Shown here piece by piece: positions 1-10,278 of a stretch of DNA of 64,000 nt. This DNA is from Lumnitzera littorea (taxonomy: Eukaryota > Streptophyta > Magnoliopsida > Myrtales > Combretaceae): the NCBI GenBank assembly GCA_024138015.1, contig JAMXBB010000011.1, forward strand, positions 71,223,308-71,287,307, written 5' to 3'. How positions within the stretch are numbered: the first letter of the stretch is position 1; each line of letters begins with the position of its first letter. Below the pieces are notes generated by a model. The model was not told the DNA's origin. It saw nothing but the letters and a program-made list of their open reading frames with translations, and ran no database searches. Both the position numbers and the translations under genes were made by a program.

Positions 1-429
1 AGAAGCTATCTTATGGTTCTGGCAATGGGATTATAGAACAAGTGATTTCTTGTTACCTACACATTCTTCGAAGGATCTAAAAGGACAGGCATTTTGACTT
101 CAATGAAAGTCGATAAACCACTATCAGCTTTGAGCTTGACAGAGGCTGACCTATGATCTTCTGAAAATTTCTATACCTGTAAATGGACTATATTTGCACA
201 TCTCTTTAGAGAATATAATCTGCTTTTCGGGGAAGCTTGGTTATGAAATAATTGCAGGAATGGAAAGTGGATTAAATGAATGAAAAATGCCACGATTTCT
301 GAAGAAGTTTTGAATCTTACTGGTATTCTTGAAATGCCTATAAATACAGACCTTAGAAGAAGTTGGAATAGGCAGGGAAATGAGAAGCATGAAATGGGTG
401 AGAGGAAGAGATATCCATCATGAGGACAA
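1..429. other. Intergenic sequence upstream of miR169 cluster
   Basis: No gene or repeat is recognised here. The stretch lies directly upstream of the first miR169 hairpin, so it would hold the start of a primary transcript if the cluster is transcribed from the left, but I see no convincing TATA box close to the hairpin. Confidence 0.4.
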
Positions 430-553
430 GAGTCTTGGTTTAGTAGCCAAGGATGACTTGTCTGCTCTTAGCTAGAGTATTCCATACACAAACAACTTTT
501 TTGAAGTCTAAGCTCAGTTTCGGGCAGTCTCCTTTGGCTAACTAGGCAGGCTC
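430..553 (+). ncRNA. MIR169: miR169 precursor, copy 1
   Basis: Stem-loop microRNA precursor of the miR169 family. The predicted mature 21-mer lies in the 5' arm at 444-464 and carries the family core AGCCAAGGATGACTTG; it differs from the commonest form by T instead of C at position 18. The opposite arm at 522-540 (core GGCAGTCTCCTTTGGCTA) is complementary to it, as expected for miR169*, and the pairing continues outward into 430-443 against 541-553. In plants miR169 guides cleavage of NF-YA (CCAAT-binding factor subunit A) mRNAs and is linked to drought, nitrogen and phosphate responses. It is the first of three tandem hairpins spaced about 263 bp apart on the same strand, the usual arrangement for polycistronic MIR169 clusters. 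Expression is inferred, not shown. The opposing open frame at 468-674 is a shadow of this repeat. Confidence 0.85.
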
Positions 554-694
554 GTCTTTCATGCTGGATTTGTTCTTCTTCAATATACGAATTCTTTAAA
601 ATCTTCTTATCTCTATCAGTGAACCAAACCGTATAGAAGGCAAAGCGTCTTGGTTGTTGAATTTCTTTGAGCAAGGACCTTCCATGACAGCCAA

Positions 695-812
695 AGCCTT
701 GGTTTGGTAGCCAAGGATGACTTGCCTGCTTTAAGCAAGAGATTTCAAAATGTATAATTAAGTTTTTGGAAACTAGTCTATCAGGCAGTCTTCTTCGACT
801 AACTAGACTGGA
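695..812 (+). ncRNA. MIR169: miR169 precursor, copy 2
   Basis: Second tandem miR169 stem-loop. The predicted mature 21-mer at 708-728 matches the common plant miR169 form that begins TAGCCAAGG and ends GCCTG, with core AGCCAAGGATGACTTGCC. The partner arm at about 783-801 (AGGCAGTCTTCTTCGACTA) still pairs with it but has picked up substitutions that turn two Watson-Crick pairs into mismatches (C-A and A-C) and one G-C into G-U, so the stem is weaker than in copies 1 and 3. The outer stem pairs around 695-707 with 802-812. Known role of the family: silencing of NF-YA transcription factor mRNAs. Because the mature sequence is unchanged while the star arm has drifted, selection on the mature strand is a reasonable inference. 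It most likely shares a primary transcript with its neighbours. Confidence 0.9.
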
Positions 813-956
813 TCTTCTTTTTCATGCTAGATTTCTTCTCACTTTAAGCACTGTTCAGTATCTTTCCATCATAGCAGCACGGGACGAAGGAATTATGCAG
901 AAGTGAAATGTCAGGCTATCAAATTTTTGAGGAGGAGAGGCCTTACTTGAAGAGAA

Positions 957-1075
957 GAGTCTCGGTTTCGTAGCCAAGGTTGACTTGCCTGTTTTGCACA
1001 ATGGCTTGCAATTGCATGTTTACATAGAAGCCTTACTCAATATCAGGCAGTCTCCTTGGCTAGGCTAACAGGCTC
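957..1075 (+). ncRNA. MIR169: miR169 precursor, copy 3
   Basis: Third tandem miR169 stem-loop. The predicted mature 21-mer at 971-991 matches the family except for T instead of A at position 10 (AGCCAAGGTTGACTTGCC core). The star arm at 1045-1062 (AGGCAGTCTCCTTGGCTA) is the best preserved of the three and pairs along the whole arm, leaving the changed base 10 unpaired. The outer stem pairs GAGTCTCGG at 957-965 with the region ending GGCTC at 1075. Position 10 sits at the slicing site of the guide, so this copy could be a changed-specificity or decaying member. Known family function is NF-YA repression. Spacing and orientation match the upstream copies. Confidence 0.85.
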
Positions 1076-3715
1076 TTTTCGTTTATGTTACGCTTTCTCT
1101 TCTTCTTGTCTTCACCATTCTTTAAGAACTCGCGTGAGACTCGGAAATCTAGGAAGTGCAATGCAGATGGGTACAAATATTTAGAAGTGCAACTGCTCAA
1201 TATTTGATCGACCATTCTGTGCTATGTCAGGAAAAATAGTTTCAATAAAATTTTTATTGTCATATTTGTGTGTACAAACAAACCAAAAAGTGGCCGTTCA
1301 TACTTTATTAAGCTAATGTTTATTGCATCAACCAAAACTTGGAGGTATGAGGACTATTAGAAACTTATACATTCATCCTCTAGTTTTATGACAATGATAG
1401 TTGTTTTATTAGAATACAATAGCTTGCAAAATGGGGTGAAATATATGTTTGATGACTTTAGAAAAAAAAAAATTATATAATTATAAATTATATAAAAAAA
1501 TTATTAAAATATCAATGTTATGTCGCATTTTCAAGAAACGAGGTTACTATTTACGCTAATATCGCATCTTTAAGATGCGATATAACTATAGCACTCAAAA
1601 GTTAATATTACATCTTGAAAATACAATATTAGTACAAATAACTATATGGCATTTTAAATATGTAATATGGGCTTGGTATTTTAGTAATTACTTTTATATA
1701 ATTTGGATTTTAGTAATTTTTTTTAATTTTGATTGTAATCAAATAATTGTAGAAGAATTCTTCATATAGATACACTGATAATCCAAATATATATATATAT
1801 ACATGTGGCTGTGCTGAAAGAGAATTCTTCGTATAGATATATTGCAATATGCCAAAATCGGTGATTTGAATACTTGATGGAAATTGCAGAAGAATTTCTT
1901 CATTGGATCAATATTGTCCTTTTATGAATCTTTGAGGAAAATTATCAGAATGAAAAATACAATAATTGTTGGTTATTAAGAAATTGACACAAAATACACA
2001 AAAGAAATTGGGAAAAAAAAACCGAACGAAGAAGCTGAGATGGCTTTTCCTTTTATTCTCCAAGCCTTAAAAGACAAGCATAAAGTCAGAGATGTAGGCT
2101 GTAATAATAATCTATGTACTAAACAAGCATTTTTTTTAAAATTTCTTTTTAAAACATTGCATTGGCTTCACAAAATCACACTAATGGACAAGCTTAAAAG
2201 AAGTTCATTATTCGAGAGAATCATGTCTTAATATTGAAAAGAAAGCAAAAAAAAAGATTTTGTGCTTCTCATGATTGTGAAAGTTGAGAATAAGATTGTT
2301 GAGCTACTGTAAAAGTCAGAGCCTCAAAAATGATTCTCGAAACCTGAGAGTTAAAAAGGATTAGAAAGAACCATCATTATGCTGTCAATAGTGTTTCAGA
2401 ATCTCTAAAATGACCTGTCCATTAAACATGCCTTTCAGCCTTTGTGATTCGATTTCACATCTTAAAGTCATACATGAAAAACAATAAAGTTTCCTAGAAA
2501 GGCAAGTCTAGAACAAGTTAATTTAAGTACTTTTTGTCTTACATATGCCAGAAGTACCAGGGTCAAAGCTTATGGGACAGGTGGAACTTTCCAAAACATC
2601 CTTTGAAGGAGCTCAACAGCAAGGTATATTGACTTGAATGCAATTCGCTCGGCCACAATAAGCAAAAGAATTTATGAGTAAAATTATTGGAGACTTCTTC
2701 ATGACCATTCATCTTTTCATATCCATGGGCAGAAAGGTTCCACGTCTTCAACGAATATATTCCATTATGGAGATAGGATTTACTTGTGCAACCGTATGAG
2801 TGGAAAGAAGGTTAGACTAAATAGATCAGGAGCATCGCATTCTTATGGTATTTTGTAATGCCTACGCATATGCATTCAAGGTTAACGAACGTGGTAAGAA
2901 ATTAGAAGTTCGAAATATAAGAGAGGGAGATATGTCTAGGATGAGGATAATCGTTACGCTCCGTAGAGTATTCTAGTCATGACAACTCATCATGAATTTT
3001 TATCATTATCTTAGATTAATTATCAAATTGTGGGTGATAAGCAAAGCTAAAGCTAAGGCTAAGTTTAGTTATCGATGATTGATGTAAAATTTCCCAAAAC
3101 CTAAATGTAAACTGGATGTCTTAGTTAGAAACTATGCTAAGTAGTACTCCATGCAACCTCACTACTTCCCAAATATATAGCTTTACAAGTTCATCAATTT
3201 ATATATCCGATATGTGATGATAGGAAATGAACACTTAGTGAATTTATCTACAATTACCTAAATTGAACCATGTCCAACTTTAGTTCTTGGTCCGCCGGAA
3301 CAAAATACATGATAATGTAGTGCATTTCCACTATAGAATTGATAAAAGTTGTTAAATTCACTAGGTTTTTAATGCTTTGGTTTTACCTGTTGACACATTA
3401 TGTGTCTAAATTAAATTCTACAATTTCAATTTTCATTCTAGCCACCAAAGGGAGGAATTAGGCTCCAAGATGTACAATAAATCCCGAGTAATGTATTTCT
3501 TCCAAATTCTTGTTTTTCACTCTAAATCATTTCGTACATAAATCTCTTTCGGAATTTTAGGATACCTACTACATTCACCCGATAATCTTCTTCTAATACT
3601 CAAGCCACTCTCTCTTTGATCTTCTAATATCATTAATGTTGCTATTGCTTCTACTTAATCTCATTTAGTAAGGTTTGTTTGAGCTCTATGCTCATCAGCT
3701 GAGAATTCTTCTTAG
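1076..3715. other. AT-rich intergenic region, no gene recognised
   Basis: Short frames at 1575-1769, 2040-2231 and 2563-2751 have no recognisable motif and look like chance frames. The stretch holds an AT-rich part (about 1450-1800), a short TA run near 1786-1800, and a near-perfect palindrome at 1561-1581. Three loose copies of an AGAATTCTTC-like motif lie between about 1745 and 1900. Nothing marks the border with the gypsy LTR at 3716 except the LTR end itself. Confidence 0.4.
1561..1581. repeat. 21-bp palindrome (ATCGCATCTT arms)
   Basis: Ten-base arms ATCGCATCTT and AAGATGCGAT flank one central base. A related motif (TCGCATTTTCAAGA) occurs about 45 bp upstream and an inverted relative (ATCTTGAAAATA) about 40 bp downstream, so 1515-1625 may be a small decayed inverted-repeat element. 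No target duplication was found. Confidence 0.45.
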
Positions 3716-5311
3716 TGTTAATTGTAGGTGAATCAACTAAGTACAATAAGGAGAATTAGGCTTCAATTCCTTGGATTGGAGTGTCAAGGGGCTTTGGTCT
3801 TGGTTGGATCCCTTACTAAGAGTTACCTGCAAAAAGCCTCCTATGGGAATGTCTTCGAGGGCTCTTTTGATATTCAAGTTAGTAAGGAGGATCAAAGAAA
3901 GGGGAATTGGGGATTATTTGAGTACTCTTATTCCTTAGGATAGGTGCTTGGGTTAAGCAGACTTTAGTATGTCAAGGGTAATATGGAGTGTAAAGGGTTT
4001 GAATCCCCTTACTTGTAGTCTCCTTATACTATTTATAATGCAAGGAGTACAATTACTTAAGATATGTATTGGCATGGGGTTCATCCATACTTATTGTTGG
4101 TAGGGCGTATGTGTTGGGGAACTGACAAGGTAGCTTTGGGAATTAGTCAGCTACAACCATGCTAGCAGCCATGTCTGTAATCTTGAGCTCTAACGTCTTC
4201 AAAGTATGATGGGTATGCTGGCTGTACTATGAATGTCAGGCCATAATTAATGAGTTGAAGAGAGAAATAGGCACTAAAGACAAATATTCCTGAAGAGGCA
4301 AAAGAAGGGGCCCAAACGACCAGCAAGCTATAAGCTAGACTTTAAAGGAGAGCCTGTAGGAGTAGGGGTATCCTCGCATGGTGTGCTTAAGCTTTGAGAT
4401 GGAGAGAACCTTAGTAGTTTGAGCTCACTAGGCGATCACTCTATTCTTTGAGAATTGAGTGCTTGGAGATTGGGCTTTCAAATTATCTTCGGGTAGACTT
4501 AGTGCTTAAGTAGAGTGGAACACCTAGACAAGGCAAGGCATTTTGTCATCTCACCATTGATGGGCCTCGAGGGACCCTTATTTAGGTTGGGCCTTGAGCT
4601 AGCCCCAAACTAAGTATCAATACTCCACCCCTACTTTCCTTAGTGTTAAGGATGTGAGGAGAGTAGGTTTGTTGGGAGCATAGGCTTGTGGCAACAAAGA
4701 TTTTGTTTTGAGTAAGGCGTTTGTATTTGTTGATGGGTAAAGTAATGTTTGACATGTCTAACAGTACTTGTTGCGATGTGCAGTGATCCTTGGTGTGATT
4801 GACGTAGACTACTTGAGATACAATGATTGTTCTTTAGGAAGAGCAGTGTGCATTAATGACTCTTTAAAAGGGATTGCGCGCATGGGGTGTTGATGTACGT
4901 AGCCACATTAGCAATTCGCATATGTGGGTTAATCTGGGCCATCAGTTAGTGGATTGGGATACGTAGATAGCTAAGACGCGATGCGTGTCTTGATAGTTCG
5001 TGCATATGCCAATAGTGGGGAAAATCGTTTGCCTCCCCCCTTGGCTTATCTATATAAAGGGGTGCTTGGAGCTTTCATTTCTTACTTTGCTTTCAAATAA
5101 GGGGAGACCCTGTCAAAATTTTTCCTTGAAATCTCATAACCTAATTCTAGATTCCTTGATATACTTCCTTCGCTTTTCACCATTCTTCATGTACCAAACA
5201 TGGTCGATTAGAGCTTCTCTAATTCTCAAGGTAAGCACTTAGGTGCTTTTATCTTGGGAGAAATAAATGAGAATTACAAGGAGTTCATCTTCGAGGGGGG
5301 TAGTAACCTCA
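3716..5311 (-). repeat. 3' LTR of G1 (left)
   Basis: The left border TGTTAATT at 3716 matches 22622, and similarity between the two runs for about 410 bp. On the minus strand a TATAAATA box lies at about 4037-4030, followed by the shared R/U5 part down to 3716. The right border at about 5311 is inferred from a pyrimidine-rich run at 5311-5332, which on the minus strand is a polypurine tract just before the LTR. No 5-bp duplication could be checked because the other outer end is lost. Short frames at 3728-3943 and 5000-5242 are incidental. Confidence 0.65.
4030..4037 (-). promoter_or_regulatory. TATA box of G1 LTR
   Basis: TATAAATA on the minus strand inside the left G1 LTR. The right LTR has a slightly altered version near 22930. 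It fixes the direction of transcription of G1 as minus. Confidence 0.5.
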
Positions 5312-8300
5312 CTCCCCTCCCCCTCCTCTACCTAAACTATAGTAGTGGTGGTAATGGGTGATGGCCAAAGTAGAGTTCTATTCACATGGGAAGAGAGGGA
5401 GGGCTTTACTATTGGGAGGTTTTGGGATGTATATGCTTTAGATGACAAGAGGAACTAAGTCGAGGTGCTATTACGTACTATGAACTCTAACGAGAATGCT
5501 TGTGTTCGTATGAATTTTGTAGAAGATGATGCAAAATCAAGGTTAGTGAATTGGGCAATGAGGAGCTTGCCTAAGTAGAGGCTTACCAGGTAGCATACGG
5601 GCGATTACTTAGCATTTATGCGAAGCTGTTCGAGATAGGGTTATGATTGCCATTTTCAAAGTTTCTCATTAAGGTTTTCAATTACTTTAGAATTGTCTTA
5701 AGCTCTCTTCATGTGAATGCTTGGGCATAGCTGCTGAGGTTTGAGGTAGTATGTTTGTGGATACTTTAAAGGCTGATAGCTCGGTTGATTGGGCACTTAT
5801 TCCAAATGAAGAGGTGTTGTGAATTGTGATCAAGAATAGACAAAGCAAGTTGCTAGATAGGTCTAAGTTTGTAGAAAGCTTGAAAAGGATTAATGGGGAA
5901 AAGTGCAAAAGGGTAAAAATGAAGAATGAAACAGTAAGCAAAACCTACAACAGCTCCAGAGGATATGAGGCACCAATAGAACTTTTGAAGACTTACGACT
6001 CAATTTGATATGACACATGAATCGGTCTGGTGAGATTACTCACCACCTAACCTTGCTTAAGGGAAATGATAAGAGTGATATTGAGAGTAAATAAATAGTG
6101 TATACAAAGGAAGAAAAGTACGCAAAGAGTGTGTATTAAGAATTATTTAATGTTCTCACAATTACAACTACAAGGGTATTTATACTCATAAGTTAGGGAA
6201 ACCTTCCTAAAAAGGAAAAGACAAAAAGGGTATTTCCTAAGGAAATAATGAACAAGATATAAAAGGATAAAAATTGATATAAAAGAAAAATAATCATTGG
6301 TGCAATGGAATCTGTACATGATACTATACAAGTGGTGATGATACATTGGCGAGGTTGTTAAAACATGTGGATAAAAAGTATGGATAAATGGACTTGTCTG
6401 AGTAGGGATAGCTTAGTCAGTTCGGACTCTCTCTCTCGGCTTCTTGACAAGGAAGATGCCGAGTAATTAGTTAGCTCGGTACTAGAGAGTAGTCATCAAC
6501 TCGACATACTACAGAAGAATAGGCGGTCATACAGCACAGCATGAAAGGTGATTCAGCAAGGAAGTATTTGGCCTTGGCAGGGGTTAGTTATAATAGAAGG
6601 AGTTGTTGTACCACTTCTTCTAGTCCTCAGGCTCGGCTGCGGGTCAGAGGTCCGGTAGCTTGATTCCCATAAAGAGGGGCCCTAATGGTTAGGTCTACAT
6701 TTCTTCTAGGATCAGGCAATTGAAAGTGTTTGACAACATCTCCAATAAGGTGGAGAAGTAAAAGGAATACTTCTTTCGTGTTTGGATGTCTAAGAAGCCG
6801 AAATTCCTGACATCTTAGACAGTGCCAATTTAGGTAACATTGGTCAACTATCTGAAGGCTGAGGATGATGAAGCAAAGGAGGAGGTGTTAGATCTTGCTA
6901 ACTGGAAGCAGCTCTGTCCCTTAGTGATTACTTGGAAGTATGCGAATAGCAAGCCTCTTGACTGAGCAAAGATTGGTATCCAATAGTTCTTATCGAAGGA
7001 GAGTGGCTGGGTGTTTGTTTCATCACGTCATCGTTGTAATGGGGGATGTTGGGTTTGCTTATCCTTGACCTTGTGATTGTAGTTATTTTGCTTTTATTTG
7101 TTATGCTAAGTTTTTGTTTGAACTCACAGCATTGTAGGAGGTGTTTGAGTAGATCAAGTAGAAACTATTGGCTACCCAAGAGAGGTAGATGCAGGAGGTA
7201 GAGGCGAAAAAGAAGAGGAAACATGCTGCCATGGAGAGATAGGGGGAGAGCTTAAAAGAGTAAGAAAAATAAAGGGGAGTAGGTAGCAGACTATACCCAA
7301 GGCTATTCAGAATGTGATGGTAGAAGCGATCCTCATGGGTATTATTGGTTCTCCAAGTTTGACGATAGTCTTGGGTCAAGTAATTGCTGCCTCTAGTAGT
7401 AGGGTCAGTTAGACTGTAGAGGAGAAGCCTCAGCGGGTAGAGGAAGTTGAGGCCATTGGTTCCTGAGGCAACCTTATAAGCTGCCATAGGTTGATTTAGT
7501 AGGTTAGGCTAAGGCATAGGAGTAGTAGGGGGACTCTGAGGTGACCCCCCAAGAATCCAAGGTTCGAGTTATTGACATTTTGGATGATGAAGAGCCTATG
7601 GAAGCAATAGCTTAGGATAAGTAGCCTGTTGTGTAACAGGAGCCTAAGTTGTTTGTAGATCGAGCTGCTAAGCTTGTACTGTGGATAACTAAGCTTAAGG
7701 CCAGGTTTGGACACTTTTTCTAGGGGAGGCGTAACGTTGAGGCTTTTATGGAGATACTCTAGAGGCATACAGAGGTAAGTAGTTGTAGTTTATTTTTTCT
7801 TCAATTGTTATGTGGTGTTTACCTGACTTAAGTCATGTTCTTATCTCCCTTGCAGCTGTATGACATGCTGGACTATGTGCTTGAGCATAACCACAGGTAT
7901 CGACGATTTAAGAGGAGCCGGTGAGGGTTGAGGCGAAGAGGCTTCACTATACGTTAGATGAGGAAAGAAGGTAGTATAGTAATCTATTGTCTAAGTACAA
8001 TGATCTGGAGTGCCGGTATAAGGACATTGGGGAGCGAGTAAGGAAGGTGGAGGTTGAGTTGGAGGAGGCTAAGGTAGCTACAAAGGCTTCTATGGAGGAG
8101 GCGACAAAGTTGTGAGCTAAGCACCAGGGTACGGAGAGGGAAGTGGAGGAACCTCGTACAAGTTTTTCTTAGAGAGAAGTTGAGTTGCTGAGGGGAGAGG
8201 GGCTTGCTATTGGGGTCAAGCGGCAATTGTTCCTTAGGTCTTTGAATGATCTGGTGATCGAGAAGATGGTCAATAACGTCGGCTTCACCATCACATAAAT

Positions 8301-8480
8301 GGCTTGGGACTAAGTTCTACAACAATTGTTAGAGGTAGACTTGAGCTTCCTATAGTGGCTTGGTAGCCCAAAGCCTAGAGCTGGTGGAGAGGAAAGGTAA
8401 GGCTCTATGGAGGAAAGTACTAAGGAGGTCAAGAATGAAGAAGAGTTTGGTGATGACTAAGAGGAGTACATTGTGGACTA
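5268..8480 (+). pseudogene. Antisense extra gene (aORF) of Tat-like element G1, decayed
   Basis: Remains of a gene running opposite to G1, between its integrase and its 3' LTR. It starts with ATG at 5268, giving MRITRSSSRG and then a Ser/Pro-rich stretch, and continues in frame to a conserved-looking part around 5385-5560 (TWEEREGFTIGRFWDVYALDD) with scattered stops. After the LTR insertion at 5818-6672 a second block (about 6715-7010) contains KEYFFRVW and NWKQLCPLVITWKY in shifting frames. A charged, probably coiled-coil part follows at about 7930-8200 (DEERRQYSNLL, ERVRKVEVELEEAKVA), and the frame ends in an acidic tail near 8480. Extra antisense genes in this position are known from several Tat elements and their role is unknown. 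I base the call on position, direction and resemblance to such proteins. It is clearly dead here: many stops, frameshifts and an LTR insertion. Confidence 0.6.
5818..6672 (-). mobile_element. Solo LTR of the G2/G3 Reina-like family
   Basis: This segment is the reverse complement of the G3 3' LTR (62004-62854): the same order of blocks, similar length (855 against 851 bp), and long matches such as the part at 6485-6590 with that at about 62100-62190. It starts GATGGGAATC-like on the minus strand (6672) and ends AATTCACA (5818). A TATAAATA box lies at 6184-6177. It splits the antisense gene of G1 and has no internal domain, so it is a solo LTR. The flanking five bases (GGTGT and AGAGG) do not match, so the borders may be off by a few bases. 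Confidence 0.8.
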
Positions 8481-9021
8481 GGTTGAGTTGGCCTTATGTT
8501 TTGTTTTGTCTATTTCATATGTAGCTCAAGCGCAATGCTCGTTTCTGTTATTTTGTAAGGTCGGGATGTCGACCTTACCTACTTATGGTGTAAAGAACTA
8601 ATCTCTTGATGAATGGAATTGTTCTCATATTTGGTTTATTCCTTATTCTTCTATTCACTTTTGCTATCCTTTCTACTTTTTTATATTATTGTCCTCTGAC
8701 TTGCTCATCCATGATGCCAACCAAGCACTAAGGACAATGATTTGACTTGTTTAATATTTTTAAGTCCTTTGACTAGCTTATCCTTGATGTGAGATGAGCA
8801 CCACTTATGTGAATTGTTTATGGTTGCTTTTGCAAGGCGTGAAGGCCTTAGGTAGGCTTGGGGGAATCTTTATTAGTTATTGCTTAAGTCTCAATGTCAT
8901 GCTTTTTTTTAGTAGAGTGCACCTGGAGTAGAGAGCCTGCTTAGCAATCGTACTGTCTTGGGCAGTGTGCTTTCTAGAAGGCATTAAATGCATGTACAAC
9001 AAATTTAAGTTTCTTAAGGGT
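8481..9021. other. Non-coding spacer of G1, left part
   Basis: Sequence between the end of the antisense gene and the solo LTR. No domain, RNA gene or repeat is recognised. By position it is part of the G1 spacer between integrase and the antisense gene. Confidence 0.45.
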
Positions 9022-10278
9022 TGATATGAGGCAAGTGCACCTATCAATTTTAATATAGCGGATGTGAGTCCGAGTCGATCCCTCAGAGATTTCGAGTACT
9101 AATATTAACTTTAACTCTATTATCTAACCGGAAAATTGTAATGGGTTGAATGAATTAAAAATAATGAAATTAACAAACTAAACTAATTATGAGACTTGAT
9201 TAAGTAATTTAGAAAGTAATAAAACTAAGAACGACTTCAAGTATGTAATAACGTATTTAGGAATTATTTCCCCTAGTGTTTAACATGTGATCGCTTAAAA
9301 TATATTCAATTCAGTTTCTATTATTCTTGACTGGAGGGATTCATAATTAAAGTTAATACCTTTTTCAAGCATATTAACTCTAATCCTAAATTATTTATCG
9401 GAATCTCTTCACTTAGTAATATAACTTAGAATTGCATTAATGTATAATGAATTACCACACAAATAATTAATTTTCCGGAAGAAACATATATCTTATCTCT
9501 AAGCATACATGTAATTCTTTCCAATTATGCCAAGATCTAATTACATATGCAATTTCTTAATCATCATACATAATATCATAAATTGATACTCTAGAATTAT
9601 CAATCAACAATTAAACAACATAATTGAATCAAGAAAAGATAGAAACTTTATTGAAAATTATAAATCAACCCAAGAGTCACATGAAACCCTAGGTTTCATA
9701 ATCCTAAATACACGAATTCTAAGCTATCATAATAAATCTAAAAACGAGTTCTATCAAAAACATAAAATAAAACATGAAAAACCCCTTTAATTGATGAAAA
9801 ATCTCTCCAATCTTGAAGTTGGTGTTGCTTTCCTTTTTCTTCTTCTTCTCCTCAAGTCTCTTCTCTTCTCCCGTGTCTCGTTCGTTTTCTCTAATGTCTC
9901 TCCTTTTTGAAACCCTCATATATCCTTTTATATATATATTATAAGGATTCTGTTTTTGTCACCAGACATGGCTTGGGACATGGTCGTTTCCCCAGGTCAT
10001 GTAACTTTCTGACTCTGGCAAATTTTTCTGGATGGACACAGCTTGGGGACATGGCCATGTCCCAGACTATGTAACTTCAAAACTTCAAAACTTCTTCATT
10101 TGAACTCCGATTTGAGTGAAACTTGATTCATTTTCTTCGTTTTCGATCCTAGAACGCGTTCAAACCTTGAAATCAAAATTTTACTCAATTAAGTATCAAT
10201 TTCTTTAAAGAAAACAAAAAATGTAAGGAAAATACTATAAAATCACCATGTGAAATATGTTTAAAATCAGAGCTATCA
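9022..10278 (-). mobile_element. Solo LTR, family S, copy 1
   Basis: The 1257-bp unit is the reverse complement of 35709-36949, with about 80 percent or more identity by eye over its whole length. On the minus strand it begins TGATAGCTCT and ends CATATCA, so it has the TG...CA ends of an LTR. The five bases outside are AGGGT (9017-9021) and GGGGT (10279-10283), a near-perfect target duplication. A TATAAAAGG box on the minus strand lies at 9932-9924. There are no internal genes; the frame at 9719-9919 is a Lys/Glu-rich chance frame. It interrupts the non-coding spacer of G1. Confidence 0.85.
10046..10063. repeat. 18-bp perfect palindrome in family S LTR
   Basis: GGGACATGGCCATGTCCC is its own reverse complement. 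A degenerate copy of the surrounding segment (CTTGGGACATGG) lies about 75 bp to the left, so the LTR holds a short direct repeat in this part. The equivalent site in the second copy (about 35930-36025) has lost the symmetry. Confidence 0.7.

Larger units (their letters stand above)
430..1140 (+). repeat. Three-unit tandem duplication carrying the miR169 hairpins
   Basis: The mature arms start at 444, 708 and 971 and the star arms at about 522, 783 and 1045, giving a period of 261-264 bp. Similarity extends beyond the hairpins (for example the T/C-rich stretch containing TTCTTC after each star arm), so whole units were duplicated, not only the hairpins. Sequence drift between units shows the duplication is not recent. 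Confidence 0.85.

Noticed and set aside
2550..2980. Possible coding exon on the + strand (several readable stretches)
   Set aside because: Stretches are short, interrupted by stops and match no family I recognise.
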